Source of the DNA: an uncultured Bacteroidota bacterium
Lineage (GTDB): Bacteria; Bacteroidota; Bacteroidia; Bacteroidales; SZUA-534
DNA length: 18,174 nt
Assembly (NCBI GenBank): GCA_937899145.1
Contig: CALBPW010000013.1
Span: forward strand, 1 to 18,174
Reading direction: 5' to 3'
Shown one piece after another: positions 1-7,834 of this stretch (position 1 is its first letter; every line of letters begins with the position of its first letter). Below the pieces are notes generated by a model. That model was not told where the DNA came from, ran no database searches, and saw only the letters and a list, made by a program, of their open reading frames with translations. The translations under genes and the position numbers were made by a program.

Positions 1-893
1 TCTATAAATTTCGGCAATCCTTTGCTGATAGCCGGTTTTACTTTTGCTTTGTAAACTTTTTCGATAATAAGCGGAACAATAACTATTAGTCGAGGTTTAA
101 TCTCGGCAAATGCTTGCATAATAATTTGTGGCGTAGGCGCTTTAACAAGGAATGTTATGTGGCAGCCACATACAAATTCAGTAAGAAATTCGAATGCCAT
201 TCCGTAGGCGTGGGCAAGTGGCAAAAGCGACACCACACGGTCGCCAATGTTGAATGGTAACACCTCAGTTCCAAATTCAACATTTGTTGCATAGTTGCCG
301 TGAGTCAGCATAACGCCTTTTGAGTGTCCTGATGTGCCTGATGTGTAACTGATTGACGCTAAAGTGTCGTGCGGAAAATGCTTTAAACTGAAACTTTCGC
401 TGTCAACATCAACATTGTTCAGCATAAAATCAGTAAAAACTGATTCGATTTGTCTGTCATTTGTGTATAAAATTCTGAAATCGTCGAGTGAGATAAATCC
501 CCTGATATTTGGGAATTTAGACACATCCAATTTTTTAAAAATATTGTCAGACACAAACATCAAAATAGCATCAGAGTGGTTGACAGTATTTTCGACATCA
601 GAGATTGAAAAATCTTGAAGCAATGGAACTGAAACTATGCCGTAAGATACTATTGATATGTAAGTTGCAGCCCAATACGCATTATTGCGACCAATCTGCA
701 CTATTTTGTCACCTTCGGTTATTCCACACTCAGCAAATGCGCGGTGCATCTTTTTTGCCATCATACCTACCTGACCGTATGTAAGAGGCTCCTCATGATA
801 GTTGCTAAGTGCTGGAAGATCCCAGTTTTTCTTGATTGATTTCTCAAAAAATTCTACAAATGTTAACATATCGAATGTTTTAAAAATTGTCAT
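1..893 (-). CDS. Acyl-CoA synthetase (AMP-forming), N-terminal part, cut by window edge
   Basis: The minus-strand frame is open from the ATG at 891-893 to position 1, about 297 codons, so the C-terminal half lies outside the window. The frame carries the AMP-binding (ANL superfamily) P-loop-like signature YTSGTSGHSKGVMLTH at about residues 183-198, followed by LLPLAHAYGM, the usual adenylate-forming motif. The N-terminal stretch (FFEKSIKKNWDLPAL, then LTYGQV and a later GRNNAYW) matches the long-chain fatty-acid:CoA ligase group. Members of that group activate fatty acids to acyl-AMP and then acyl-CoA in the cytoplasm or at the inner membrane. The starting Met is chosen because a stop precedes it closely and the divergent symporter begins 120 bp away. 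The exact substrate cannot be told, and the C-terminal catalytic lysine region is not visible. A medium-chain or other ANL ligase is possible. Confidence 0.9.
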   Translation of the reverse strand, partial: MTIFKTFDMLTFVEFFEKSIKKNWDLPALSNYHEEPLTYGQVGMMAKKMHRAFAECGITEGDKIVQIGRNNAYWAATYISIVSYGIVSVPLLQDFSISDVENTVNHSDAILMFVSDNIFKKLDVSKFPNIRGFISLDDFRILYTNDRQIESVFTDFMLNNVDVDSESFSLKHFPHDTLASISYTSGTSGHSKGVMLTHGNYATNVEFGTEVLPFNIGDRVVSLLPLAHAYGMAFEFLTEFVCGCHITFLVKAPTPQIIMQAFAEIKPRLIVIVPLIIEKVYKAKVKPAISKGLPKFI

Positions 894-943
894 TATAAAA
901 TAGCAAAAAGCATACCAAAGTTTTTTTGTGAATTTCAAAATAG

Positions 944-972
944 TTGCTGCTCGGCATAAAAAACTATGTTTG
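944..972 (+). promoter_or_regulatory. Candidate Bacteroidota-type promoter for the symporter operon
   Basis: TATGTTTG at 965-972 fits the TAnnTTTG -7 box used by the Bacteroidota primary sigma factor. A TTG at 944-946 lies 18 bp upstream, close to the usual 19-21 bp spacing for the -33 element. It sits in the 119-bp divergent gap upstream of the symporter. This is a motif match only. Confidence 0.45.
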
Positions 973-983
973 TTAGGAGAAAA

Positions 984-1028
984 ATGAATAGTTTTGCCAA
1001 AAAAACCGAACAATGTCACCTTTGTTAA
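984..1028 (+). CDS. Possible 14-codon leader ORF overlapping the symporter start
   Basis: An ATG at 984 follows AGGAGA at 976-981, an unusually good Shine-Dalgarno match for this otherwise SD-poor DNA. The ORF reads MNSFAKKTEQCHLC and stops at 1026-1028. It is in a different frame from the symporter, whose ATG at 1013 lies inside it. If translated it could deliver ribosomes to the symporter start (translational coupling). It may equally be a chance ORF, with the AGGAGA simply serving the symporter from a distance. It has no recognisable homology. Confidence 0.22.
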   Translation: MNSFAKKTEQCHLC

Positions 1029-2503
1029 TTATAATTGTGCTATTAGCCTATTTTGGCTCGCTTTTCATTATTTCATATTTCACAGGGCGTAATGCCAACA
1101 ATGAGTCGTTTTTTATTGGTAATCGTCGCTCGCCATGGTATTTGGTTGCCATAGCCATGGTCGGCACAAGCATTTCGGGCGTAACATTTATATCGGTTCC
1201 GGGCGAGGTTGGAATTAACCAATTTGCTTATATGCAGATGGTTATCGGTTTTTTCTTCGGCTATCTTTTCATAGCTCGCGTGCTGTTGCCAATTTATTAT
1301 AAGTATAATTTGACGAGTATTTATACTTATCTCGAAAATCGTTTTGGGCGCACGTCATACAAAACGGGCTCGGCGTTTTTCCTTTTAAGCCGAATTATAG
1401 GCTGCTCGTTCCGCCTTTTTCTGATGACAAGTGTACTCCAACTTGCCGTTTTCGACGCTTGGGGAATCCCTTTTGAAATAACTGTAATTGTGATAATTAC
1501 ATTGATATTGCTATATACATTTAAAGGAGGCATTCGTACAATTGTTTGGACAGATACACTCCAGACAATTTTTATGGTTGGTGCGTTGATAATAACAATA
1601 ATAGCAGTAAAAAATTCGCTTGGTTTAAGTTTGAGCGGTGTTGTTGGCGAAATCCGTAATTCAGAATATGCGCGAATGTGGTTTTTCGATAATCCGACCG
1701 AAAAAACATTCTTCTGGAAGCAATTTTTAAGCGGAATTTTCATCACAATTGTGATGACGGGACTCGACCAAGATATGATGCAAAAAAACCTTAGTTGTCG
1801 TAATTTGCGCGATGCGCAAAAAAACATGTATTGGTATGGATTCGCATTTCTGCCTATAAATCTGTTATTTATGTCGCTTGGCGCGTTACTTTATATTTTT
1901 GCTGCTCGCAATGGCATTCAAGTGCCAACCCAAACCGATAATCTTTATCCAATGCTTGCCACGCAAGGCTATCTGCCAGTTGCAGTTACTGTACTTTTTA
2001 TTGTAGGATTGGTTGCTGCCGCCTATTCATCAGCCGATTCGGCACTAACTGCTTTAACTACAGCCTTTTCAATCGATATTTTAGATATTGAAAAACAAAA
2101 TTTGACAGAAGAGGAGCGGATAAAACTTCGTAAAAAGGTTCATATAGGTATTGCCATTGTTGTGGCAATAGTTATCATAATATTTAATCGGTTGAACGAC
2201 CGAAGCGTAATAAGTGCTATTTATACTATTGCGGGATATACTTACGGGCCATTGCTGGGACTATACGCATTCGGACTTTTTACAAAAAAACAAATTCGCG
2301 ACAGTTTGGTTTGGATTGTATGTGTCACTTCGCCAATAATTTGTGTGTTTATCAATAAAATCACGCCTGTATTGTTTAATGGCTATCAGATGGGGTATGA
2401 ATTACTAATAATAAACGGATTGCTCACATTTATTGGTTTGTGGCTATTGCGAAAAAAAGATGCAAGCCACGCAACCATTAAGGCCGACATCCCGTCAATA
2501 TAA
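1013..2503 (+). CDS. Sodium:solute symporter (SSS family)
   Basis: This 496-residue, very hydrophobic protein should form about 13 transmembrane segments in the inner membrane and couple solute uptake to Na+ entry. Family marks are GNRRSPWYLVA and SGVTFISVPG (residues 36-64), TFKGGIRTIVWTDTLQ (169-184), GLDQDMMQKNLSC (250-262) and AAAYSSADSALTALTT (335-350). The Ser/Thr-rich last stretch corresponds to the Na+-site helix of the LeuT-fold SSS proteins. Length is normal for the family. The start MSP is preferred because homologues begin this way just before the first membrane helix. The solute is unknown: Bacteroidota members are annotated variously as sialic acid, proline or sugar transporters, and nothing here decides. 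It is followed after 22 bp by an ECF sigma gene on the same strand, so the two may be cotranscribed. Confidence 0.93.
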   Translation: MSPLLIIIVLLAYFGSLFIISYFTGRNANNESFFIGNRRSPWYLVAIAMVGTSISGVTFISVPGEVGINQFAYMQMVIGFFFGYLFIARVLLPIYYKYNLTSIYTYLENRFGRTSYKTGSAFFLLSRIIGCSFRLFLMTSVLQLAVFDAWGIPFEITVIVIITLILLYTFKGGIRTIVWTDTLQTIFMVGALIITIIAVKNSLGLSLSGVVGEIRNSEYARMWFFDNPTEKTFFWKQFLSGIFITIVMTGLDQDMMQKNLSCRNLRDAQKNMYWYGFAFLPINLLFMSLGALLYIFAARNGIQVPTQTDNLYPMLATQGYLPVAVTVLFIVGLVAAAYSSADSALTALTTAFSIDILDIEKQNLTEEERIKLRKKVHIGIAIVVAIVIIIFNRLNDRSVISAIYTIAGYTYGPLLGLYAFGLFTKKQIRDSLVWIVCVTSPIICVFINKITPVLFNGYQMGYELLIINGLLTFIGLWLLRKKDASHATIKADIPSI

Positions 2504-2525
2504 GTGCAACTAACTAATAACGCTG

Positions 2526-3068
2526 ATGGAGACGTTGAATTTAGACGAACTTGTGCGCGAGTGTCAGAAAGGACATGCGGTAGCACAACGTAAATTGTAC
2601 GAGCGATTGGCATCAAAACTATTTGCTGTGTGCTTGCGCTACGCTGCAAATCGCGCTGAAGCTGAAGACTTTTTACAAGATGGTTTTGTGAAAATCTTCA
2701 CAAAAATCGGCCAATTTAAATTCAATGGCTCGTTTGAAGGCTGGGCACGACGTATTATGGTTAATAGTGCTATTGAAAGTTGTCGGAAAATGAATATGGT
2801 GTTTGCCGTTGACGAAATTAAGGAGTACGACACACAATTTTCAGCAGATGACGCACTTAGCCGCCTTTCGTACAACGAATTGCTGCAAATGGTGCAAGCA
2901 CTTACACCGCAATACAGAACCGTTTTCAACCTTTATGCCATCGAGGGGTATTCGCACCAAGAGATTGGACAGATGCTTAACATAACTGAAAGCACGTCAA
3001 AGTCAAATCTGCTGCGAGCCCGTAATGTTCTTAAAGAAAGGGTTGATGCCTTGTATAAAGGTCGTTAA
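2526..3068 (+). CDS. RNA polymerase ECF sigma factor (sigma-70 family)
   Basis: This 180-residue protein has the two domains expected of an extracytoplasmic-function sigma factor. Region 2 spans roughly residues 24-90, with AEAEDFLQDGFVKIF at 44-58 and the -10-recognition stretch FEGWARRIMVNSAIESCRK. Region 4 covers about 118-172, with LTPQYRTVFNLYAIEGYSHQEIG and the helix-turn-helix running to NLLRARNVL. It would direct core polymerase to a specific promoter set. Such factors are normally held by a membrane anti-sigma encoded next door, and the gene at 3102 has that architecture. No own promoter is evident in the 22-bp gap to the symporter. Regulon unknown. Confidence 0.94.
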   Translation: METLNLDELVRECQKGHAVAQRKLYERLASKLFAVCLRYAANRAEAEDFLQDGFVKIFTKIGQFKFNGSFEGWARRIMVNSAIESCRKMNMVFAVDEIKEYDTQFSADDALSRLSYNELLQMVQALTPQYRTVFNLYAIEGYSHQEIGQMLNITESTSKSNLLRARNVLKERVDALYKGR

Positions 3069-3101
3069 CATAATGTATCAATAATTATTGGGGTAAGCAC
3101 T

Positions 3102-3416
3102 ATGAGCACAAACAACAACATCGACGAAATTTTCCGCCGCGGGCTTGACGGACAGTCGCAAGAAGTTCCAGAATATGTCTGGGACGAGATTTCGAATAAA
3201 ATACATCGCCACACATTGCGGCGCACAATCTACTTTGCGGCTGCCGCATCGGCTGCATTGTTAATATCGGTAGGAGTGGCATTCTTTAACAATAACAAAT
3301 CTGTTCCAACACCAATTGCCAACGAACAATCTGACACAACAATTACTCCTAAAATGCATGCAGCCGAATCGCTTGAACAACCGGCATTGGCCGATAGTGC
3401 AGTGTATTGCGAGTAA
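3102..3416 (+). CDS. Short anti-sigma-like membrane protein, probably truncated
   Basis: This 104-residue protein starts 33 bp after the sigma gene. Its N-terminus (NIDEIFRRGLDG, then PEYVWDEI at residues 23-30) resembles the cytoplasmic segment of Bacteroidota proteins encoded directly after ECF sigma genes. One transmembrane helix follows at about 42-62. Those relatives normally continue into a long periplasmic or outer-membrane beta-barrel region of some hundreds of residues. Here only about 40 low-complexity residues follow before TAA. The next 327 bp are non-coding, which suggests loss of the C-terminal part. The cytoplasmic and membrane part alone could still bind the sigma factor. The role is inferred from architecture and position, since I cannot align it. 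Confidence 0.6.
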   Translation: MSTNNNIDEIFRRGLDGQSQEVPEYVWDEISNKIHRHTLRRTIYFAAAASAALLISVGVAFFNNNKSVPTPIANEQSDTTITPKMHAAESLEQPALADSAVYCE

Positions 3417-3743
3417 GAAAACGATTGTTGAGGTGTCGTTGTTTGGGGTCGTTTTATCAGTAAAAAAAATCAGAAAATGATGCTGAAAACGTGTGCAATT
3501 CAGTTGTAATGCCAATTAGTCCGATAATTGGAATTGATTTGTCGCTATAAATCAAATTTTATCTTTTTCTTTGAAAATTAGTATTAAATACTTGAATTAA
3601 AATCAAATAGCGTTAAAGGTTTTGTTAGCATAATAAATTTATGGCATCGGCGTAATTTTGAATTTCAAAAAACAATATTTAATTTCACAAAATTGCTTTT
3701 GAAATAAAAAATTTATAATTTGGCTCAATAAAACTTATGACAT
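3417..3743. other. 327-bp intergenic region without a supported gene
   Basis: Every frame is broken by stops, and no tRNA-like fold was seen. The left part may be decayed coding DNA of the truncated neighbour: one shifted frame stays open for about 25 codons past its stop and then ends. The right part (from about 3540) is very AT-rich and presumably carries the promoter of the Crp/Fnr gene. A TAATTTTG at 3653-3660 fits a -7 box but lacks a well-placed -33 element. A small inverted repeat lies at 3512-3531. Confidence 0.6.
3512..3531 (+). terminator. Inverted repeat, possible weak terminator of the sigma operon
   Basis: CCAATTA (3512-3518) and TAATTGG (3525-3531) are perfect reverse complements around a 6-nt loop, GTCCGA. 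The position, about 95 bp after the anti-sigma-like gene, would suit a terminator. However, the stem is short and AT-rich and no clear U-tract follows, so it could also be an operator or chance. Confidence 0.25.
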
Positions 3744-4412
3744 ATGCTAATGACTAAAGACCAATTTTCACCATGGTTCGACCAACTAACTGAGGCTCAA
3801 TGGAAGCTTATAGCCGACAATAATGTGCATCTTAATTATAATAAGGCCGAAACTATCTGTAAACAAGGCGCTTTCGCATCAAATGTTTATTTTGTTGAAA
3901 GCGGAATGATGAAATCGTATAAAGAATACAAAGACGAAAACCTGATAATGCGCTTTGTAAAACCGGGCGAAATTATCGGGCTGTCATCGCTATACAACAA
4001 AGGAACTTACCATTTTACAGTTGCAAGTATTGGACAATCCTCGGTTGTATCAATAAATTCAGAAATAATTAAACAGTTGATTCGCGAAAATTCAATTTTT
4101 GCCGAAAAAGTTATTTCGCAACTAAATCAGGAAACCGAAGACAGCCTTGAACGTATTATCAGCTTGACACAGAAACAATTAAACGGTCGCATCGCAGATG
4201 CAATTTTGCATTTTGCGCACAATGTGTACAATTCTGATGAATTTAGCATGCAACTCACACGTCGCGATATTGCTGACTTTTGCGGTATGTCGACCGAGAG
4301 TGCTATTAGAATTTTGAAAGAATTGCACAACGATAAAATTGTAAACATCGAAGGCAAAAACTTCAAAATAATAAGCAAACAACTGCTTGAAAATTTGAGT
4401 GAGTTTGGTTGA
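3744..4412 (+). CDS. Crp/Fnr-family transcriptional regulator
   Basis: This 222-residue protein has a cyclic-nucleotide-binding-like beta-roll at about residues 20-118 (ETICKQGAFASNVYFVESG, then VKPGEIIGLSSLY) and a long dimerisation helix near 118-145. A Crp-type winged helix-turn-helix lies at about 145-212 (LTRRDIADFCGMSTESAIRILKEL at 171-194 is the DNA-reading part). The usual cAMP phosphate-binding Arg-Ser pair is not visible, and the N-terminal cysteine cluster of true FNR is absent. The ligand is therefore probably neither cAMP nor an Fe-S cluster of the FNR type, and is unknown. The start could be Met1 (3744) or Met3 (3750); neither has a recognisable ribosome site. It is transcribed alone and faces the secreted pair downstream, a possible but unproven target. 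Confidence 0.92.
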   Translation: MLMTKDQFSPWFDQLTEAQWKLIADNNVHLNYNKAETICKQGAFASNVYFVESGMMKSYKEYKDENLIMRFVKPGEIIGLSSLYNKGTYHFTVASIGQSSVVSINSEIIKQLIRENSIFAEKVISQLNQETEDSLERIISLTQKQLNGRIADAILHFAHNVYNSDEFSMQLTRRDIADFCGMSTESAIRILKELHNDKIVNIEGKNFKIISKQLLENLSEFG

Positions 4413-4428
4413 TTCTTGTTGATAATTG

Positions 4429-4462
4429 TTTGAATTGCAGTTGTTTACGGCTTGTAATTTTG
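4429..4462 (+). promoter_or_regulatory. Candidate distal promoter upstream of the secreted pair
   Basis: TTTG at 4429-4432 and TAATTTTG at 4455-4462 match the Bacteroidota -33 and -7 elements with a 22-bp spacer, slightly longer than typical. It lies just after the Crp/Fnr stop codon. Motif match only. Confidence 0.3.
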
Positions 4463-4483
4463 AGAAAACTGATTGTTGTCAAC

Positions 4484-4527
4484 CTTTTAGAAATAATGGT
4501 TATTAATTCAAATTTTTATTCTAAAAG
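4484..4527. promoter_or_regulatory. Perfect 9-bp inverted repeat just upstream of a -7-like box
   Basis: CTTTTAGAA (4484-4492) and TTCTAAAAG (4519-4527) are exact reverse complements separated by 26 nt. The right arm ends 3 bp before TAATTTTG at 4531-4538, so the repeat covers the -33 region of a putative promoter. This arrangement suits a dimeric or tetrameric repressor or activator site. As an RNA hairpin it would have a large loop and be a poor terminator. The spacing is unlike the canonical compact Crp/Fnr operator. Confidence 0.35.
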
Positions 4528-4530
4528 ATT

Positions 4531-4538
4531 TAATTTTG
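4531..4538 (+). promoter_or_regulatory. Candidate -7 box (TAATTTTG) for the secreted pair
   Basis: The octamer matches TAnnTTTG and lies 57 bp upstream of the ATG at 4596. No good -33 TTTG is found 19-21 bp upstream, where the inverted repeat lies instead. If real, this promoter may need an activator. Confidence 0.3.
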
Positions 4539-4595
4539 TACGCTGACATAGGCGATGCGAAATCGTCTTAAAAGCGCAAATTCAAATTAGCAAAA

Positions 4596-5117
4596 ATGAA
4601 CATTAGAATACTAAAATTATCGATAGCCCTATTGCTGATAATGCCGTTTACAGGTACTGCTCAAACTAACGATTATTCAATGCGAAAATGCTTTGGCTAC
4701 CAGCGAGATAGCTGTCCGCGAAGCGAAAATGTGTATTATAAATTGACCGACGACTCACGGAGTGCGTTATTTGTTAAAGGCCAAACGTCGCGCGTACGCG
4801 TCAGTTTGTACAATGGTCGCGATTATCGAATATCGTTCTGCCATGATAGAATATTGGGAGAGGGTATTGTGATGCGGCTGGTTGATGCTGAGAATGGTAA
4901 TACATTGTATGACAATGCCGAAGATAATTATGCCACAGAATTTGAGTTTACAGTTACGCAGACAAGAGATGTGTACGTTGAAATAGAGATTCCGGGCAGT
5001 AGCGCACTTGCCGAAGCAGAGAATAACGAAGAAATGATTTTTGTTAGGAAAGAAACGGCAATGGGTTGCGTAGGAATTTTGGTTGAACATATGATTACCC
5101 CACCTAAAGGTTTCTGA
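4596..5117 (+). CDS. Secreted protein of unknown function, paralogue 1
   Basis: This 173-residue protein has a Sec signal peptide (about residues 1-22, hydrophobic core IALLLIMPF, cleavage after GTA). The mature part contains two early cysteines (KCFGYQRDSC), the stretch LFVKGQTSRVRVSLYNGRDY, LYDNAEDN, and ends GCVGILVEHMITPPKGF. Alternating hydrophobic and polar stretches suggest an all-beta domain. The same motifs recur in the next gene (KDYRLTIC, LYDNSEED, GCIGLLIEEAITPRLGF), so the two are paralogues. I do not recognise a named family and assign no function. It overlaps the next gene by 1 bp (TGATG), implying translational coupling. Location is periplasmic or exported. Confidence 0.85.
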   Translation: MNIRILKLSIALLLIMPFTGTAQTNDYSMRKCFGYQRDSCPRSENVYYKLTDDSRSALFVKGQTSRVRVSLYNGRDYRISFCHDRILGEGIVMRLVDAENGNTLYDNAEDNYATEFEFTVTQTRDVYVEIEIPGSSALAEAENNEEMIFVRKETAMGCVGILVEHMITPPKGF

Positions 5118-5575
5118 TGCAGCGTTTTTGTTTGTCGATGTTGATTATTGTTGCCTCTTTGCAAGTTTTGGCACAAAATTGTTTCGATTTTCATAAAATT
5201 AATTGTTGCCCACTGCAGGCTGATAGTTATACGCAATATGCGGTTAGTAGCAATTCGACAAGTTTTGCACTAAAACCCGGTGATAGCCGTTGCATTGTGT
5301 ATCAGATATTTAGCGGGAAAGATTATAGGCTTACTATTTGTTCCGATTCGTTGTATAGCGGAATAGTATCGTTCCAAATTCGTGATGATAATAATAATGT
5401 GCTGTACGACAATAGTGAAGAGGATTTTAATCCGTTTTTTGAATTTTCGTGTAGAAAAACGACACACGTTGAGTTTGTAATTTCAGCTCCAAATAGGAGT
5501 GATGTCGTGCCTGAAACGAAAGGTTGTATCGGACTTTTAATTGAAGAGGCCATTACGCCAAGATTAGGTTTTTAG
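5117..5575 (+). CDS. Secreted protein of unknown function, paralogue 2
   Basis: This 152-residue protein starts within the stop codon of the preceding gene. A signal peptide occupies about residues 1-19 (core SMLIIVASLQV, cleavage after LA). The mature protein has more cysteines than its partner (NCFDFHKINCC near the new N-terminus, plus a Cys in DYRLTIC and one in FEFSCRK), consistent with disulfides in the periplasm. Shared blocks with paralogue 1 are SxxFxLKxGxS/T, SGKDYRL, LYDNSEED and the C-terminal GCIGLLIEEAITPRLGF. It is shorter because it lacks the acidic insert that precedes the C-terminal block in paralogue 1. No function assigned. Coexpression suggests the two act together, perhaps as a heterodimer, which is inference. 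Confidence 0.84.
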   Translation: MQRFCLSMLIIVASLQVLAQNCFDFHKINCCPLQADSYTQYAVSSNSTSFALKPGDSRCIVYQIFSGKDYRLTICSDSLYSGIVSFQIRDDNNNVLYDNSEEDFNPFFEFSCRKTTHVEFVISAPNRSDVVPETKGCIGLLIEEAITPRLGF

Positions 5576-5648
5576 TTTTTTTTGCAACGTATACAAAGCT
5601 GAGCTTCAGTGTGTCCAGCCGAGTTTTGTTTCCGTTTGTTTGTGTTTC

Positions 5649-7706
5649 TCAGTTTTCCCATCTGAAAATAAAAGCCCCATCTTTTTTGATATTATGAATA
5701 TTGCATTTTGCGAAGCGTTGCTCCCAATCTTTTGCAATCCAAGGTTTTACCGAAGCTTCTATAATTATATTGTCAATATGAAGTTGTCTCGGAATTTGCC
5801 TTGGTTTTATATTTGGTGTCCCGGAAACAATCAAATAATCTAAGTTGAGCGTATCATTAAGCGAAAAAATAGGTGTGGTGTCGTTGATTATCAGTCCGCA
5901 AATTTTGTCAAAAGCGAAGAAGTTATTATGTAAAATAATATTTGTGTTATTGTTACTTTTTATTTGTTCGTTTTTGATGATATTCCAATATTGATTGGCA
6001 TCTTTAACCAATGCGGATAATTGGTTGCTGTCGCTATCAATCCAGAACGAATTGTTTCCGCTTACAAATTGAATCGCTGAATTTTGGAAATTATGATAAA
6101 TACAAATGGCTTTTTGTTTGTAATTAACTATTTTTTTTAGATTGATGGGGAAGATCACAAATATTGTTAAAATGGAGGTCGCGAGTAGTAGCCGATTGTA
6201 CTTTTTAGTTTTGAGCCATAGGTAGATGGAAATTATTGCAAATGCTATGGCAACTGATTGATATATTGCTATTTGTGTATTTTCGATAGTTGAGAATGGA
6301 AGATTTGCAATAGATATTACTAAAAAGTTCATTGCTTTTGTAAACCATTTAGTAATAAAGCCGAAAAATGTTGTAACACAACTAATTGGAGATGTTATCA
6401 AAAGCAACATGGTTAGTATTATCAGAATTGTTGCTCCCGGTGAAACGATGACATTTGATAGCCAAAAATATACAGGTGTTCGTTCAAAATAGTAGATGCA
6501 GAAAGGGAATGTTGCTATTTGTGCGGCTATCGAAACACTTGTTAATTGCCATAAATAGTTGATAATCTTGTTTTTAATCTTGAAAATATTTGCTATTTTG
6601 GGTTGAAAGAAAACAATGCCAACAACAGCAACGCAAGAAAGTTGAAATCCAGCTTTGAAAAGCATCATAGGGTTGTACAGTAATAGGCACAATGCGGCAA
6701 ATCCGAGTGAGTTGTAAATGCTTGTTTCTTGATTTGTTATCTTGCCTATAATCACCATGCTAAACATTACAGTGGCCCGCATAACAGAAGGCGATAGGCC
6801 TGTTAAAAAGGCGTATCCCCAAAGCATTATTATTATCAATAATTGTTTTTGCCGGTATAAAAAGTTGCCACCAAAAATTTTCATCAGAATGTCGAGAGCA
6901 AGGTAAACAATGCCAACGTGCATGCCAGAAACAGCCAAAACATGCATTGCGCCAGCATTCATATAGGCTTGTTTTATTTCGGCATCAATATTGTTTTTAT
7001 ATCCAAGTACAAGTGTTGAGGCTAATCCTAACTCATTGCCGCTCAATCCTGATTTCTCTAACAGACCTATCAAGTGTTGTCGCATGTTTAGCGCATGTTG
7101 GCTTATGCCTTTCACGTTGGCGTCAATAACTCGCCATTTACCCGATTTTAAAAATATACTGCCGTTTATTCCGTTAGTTTGTAGGTATTTGGCGTAATCG
7201 AATCCGAATGGATTTTTGGGTGATGTTAGGCTGTCGATTTGTGCTGTGAGTTCAATTGTTTGTCCTGCTTTTAGTTTTTTAATTGCGGAATCGCATTCAA
7301 AAGTGGCTGTGATTTTGGTGTCAATGTTGTGCCACGAACCAGAAATGTTTGCGGCTTCTACCTGTAAATCAGCTTTATAGTATTTGTTTTTTTGCGAAGG
7401 AGGAGTTAAAATATTGGCGCGATACTTATTGACTTGAGTTGGCCGGATTTGTGTATTTGATTGAGTATTAATGAGTAATAAGCCTAAAATCAGAAATCCA
7501 AAACAAACGAACATTCCGGGAATCCATCTGTTACCGTATGTTAAAGTTTTGTTGTAGAAGAATATAGCAAACGCAATAGTTACCGCCAGAATAAAAATGC
7601 AAGGTAATATTGGAATGGGAAAATAGTTTCCGATGATAATTCCAATGATAAAGGGCACAACTATTCTAACGCAAGGATTCCTCTCAAGAAAATCCGTTAA
7701 TTCCAT
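5649..7706 (-). CDS. comEC: ComEC/Rec2-family DNA uptake channel protein
   Basis: This 685-residue inner-membrane protein has two or three N-terminal helices (residues 13-80), then a soluble DUF4131/OB-like region with SPKNPFGFDYAKYLQTNGI at about 162-180. The competence domain follows, with the diagnostic HVLAVSGMHVG at 255-265 and a run of transmembrane helices to about residue 530. The family moves single-stranded DNA across the inner membrane during natural transformation. The last ~150 residues have only a degenerate remnant of the usual metallo-beta-lactamase domain (VSGTPNIKPRQIP... near the end) and no HxHxDH motif. This matches the shorter form I associate with Bacteroidota. The gene is separated from its upstream neighbour by 128 bp and so probably has its own promoter. 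It converges on the secreted pair with a 73-bp gap. Confidence 0.92.
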   Translation of the reverse strand: MELTDFLERNPCVRIVVPFIIGIIIGNYFPIPILPCIFILAVTIAFAIFFYNKTLTYGNRWIPGMFVCFGFLILGLLLINTQSNTQIRPTQVNKYRANILTPPSQKNKYYKADLQVEAANISGSWHNIDTKITATFECDSAIKKLKAGQTIELTAQIDSLTSPKNPFGFDYAKYLQTNGINGSIFLKSGKWRVIDANVKGISQHALNMRQHLIGLLEKSGLSGNELGLASTLVLGYKNNIDAEIKQAYMNAGAMHVLAVSGMHVGIVYLALDILMKIFGGNFLYRQKQLLIIIMLWGYAFLTGLSPSVMRATVMFSMVIIGKITNQETSIYNSLGFAALCLLLYNPMMLFKAGFQLSCVAVVGIVFFQPKIANIFKIKNKIINYLWQLTSVSIAAQIATFPFCIYYFERTPVYFWLSNVIVSPGATILIILTMLLLITSPISCVTTFFGFITKWFTKAMNFLVISIANLPFSTIENTQIAIYQSVAIAFAIISIYLWLKTKKYNRLLLATSILTIFVIFPINLKKIVNYKQKAICIYHNFQNSAIQFVSGNNSFWIDSDSNQLSALVKDANQYWNIIKNEQIKSNNNTNIILHNNFFAFDKICGLIINDTTPIFSLNDTLNLDYLIVSGTPNIKPRQIPRQLHIDNIIIEASVKPWIAKDWEQRFAKCNIHNIKKDGAFIFRWEN

Positions 7707-7834
7707 TTGAATGAAGTTTGAACAATTTTACAAAAAAAATGTGTCAAACGAAAGAATTGGGCGTTTTTTTGAAATGTAAAATTGGTAATATACCGGCGCT
7801 TGTATGCTATATGATTGATTATTAGTGCTCTGTG

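Noticed and set aside
364..618. Plus-strand open frame of 84 codons
   Set aside because: It is a shadow of the acyl-CoA synthetase, whose motifs are clear on the minus strand.
1327..1827. Minus-strand open frame of 166 codons
   Set aside because: It lies wholly inside the symporter gene, has no recognisable motifs and is rich in residues expected from reading antisense.
3653..3660. TAATTTTG as the promoter of the Crp/Fnr gene
   Set aside because: The nearest TTTG upstream (3621-3624) is 28 bp away, outside normal spacing; kept only as a remark.
5576..5648. Bidirectional terminator between the converging secreted pair and comEC
   Set aside because: Only tiny palindromes (AAGCTGAGCTT) and T-runs are present; no stem of useful length was found.
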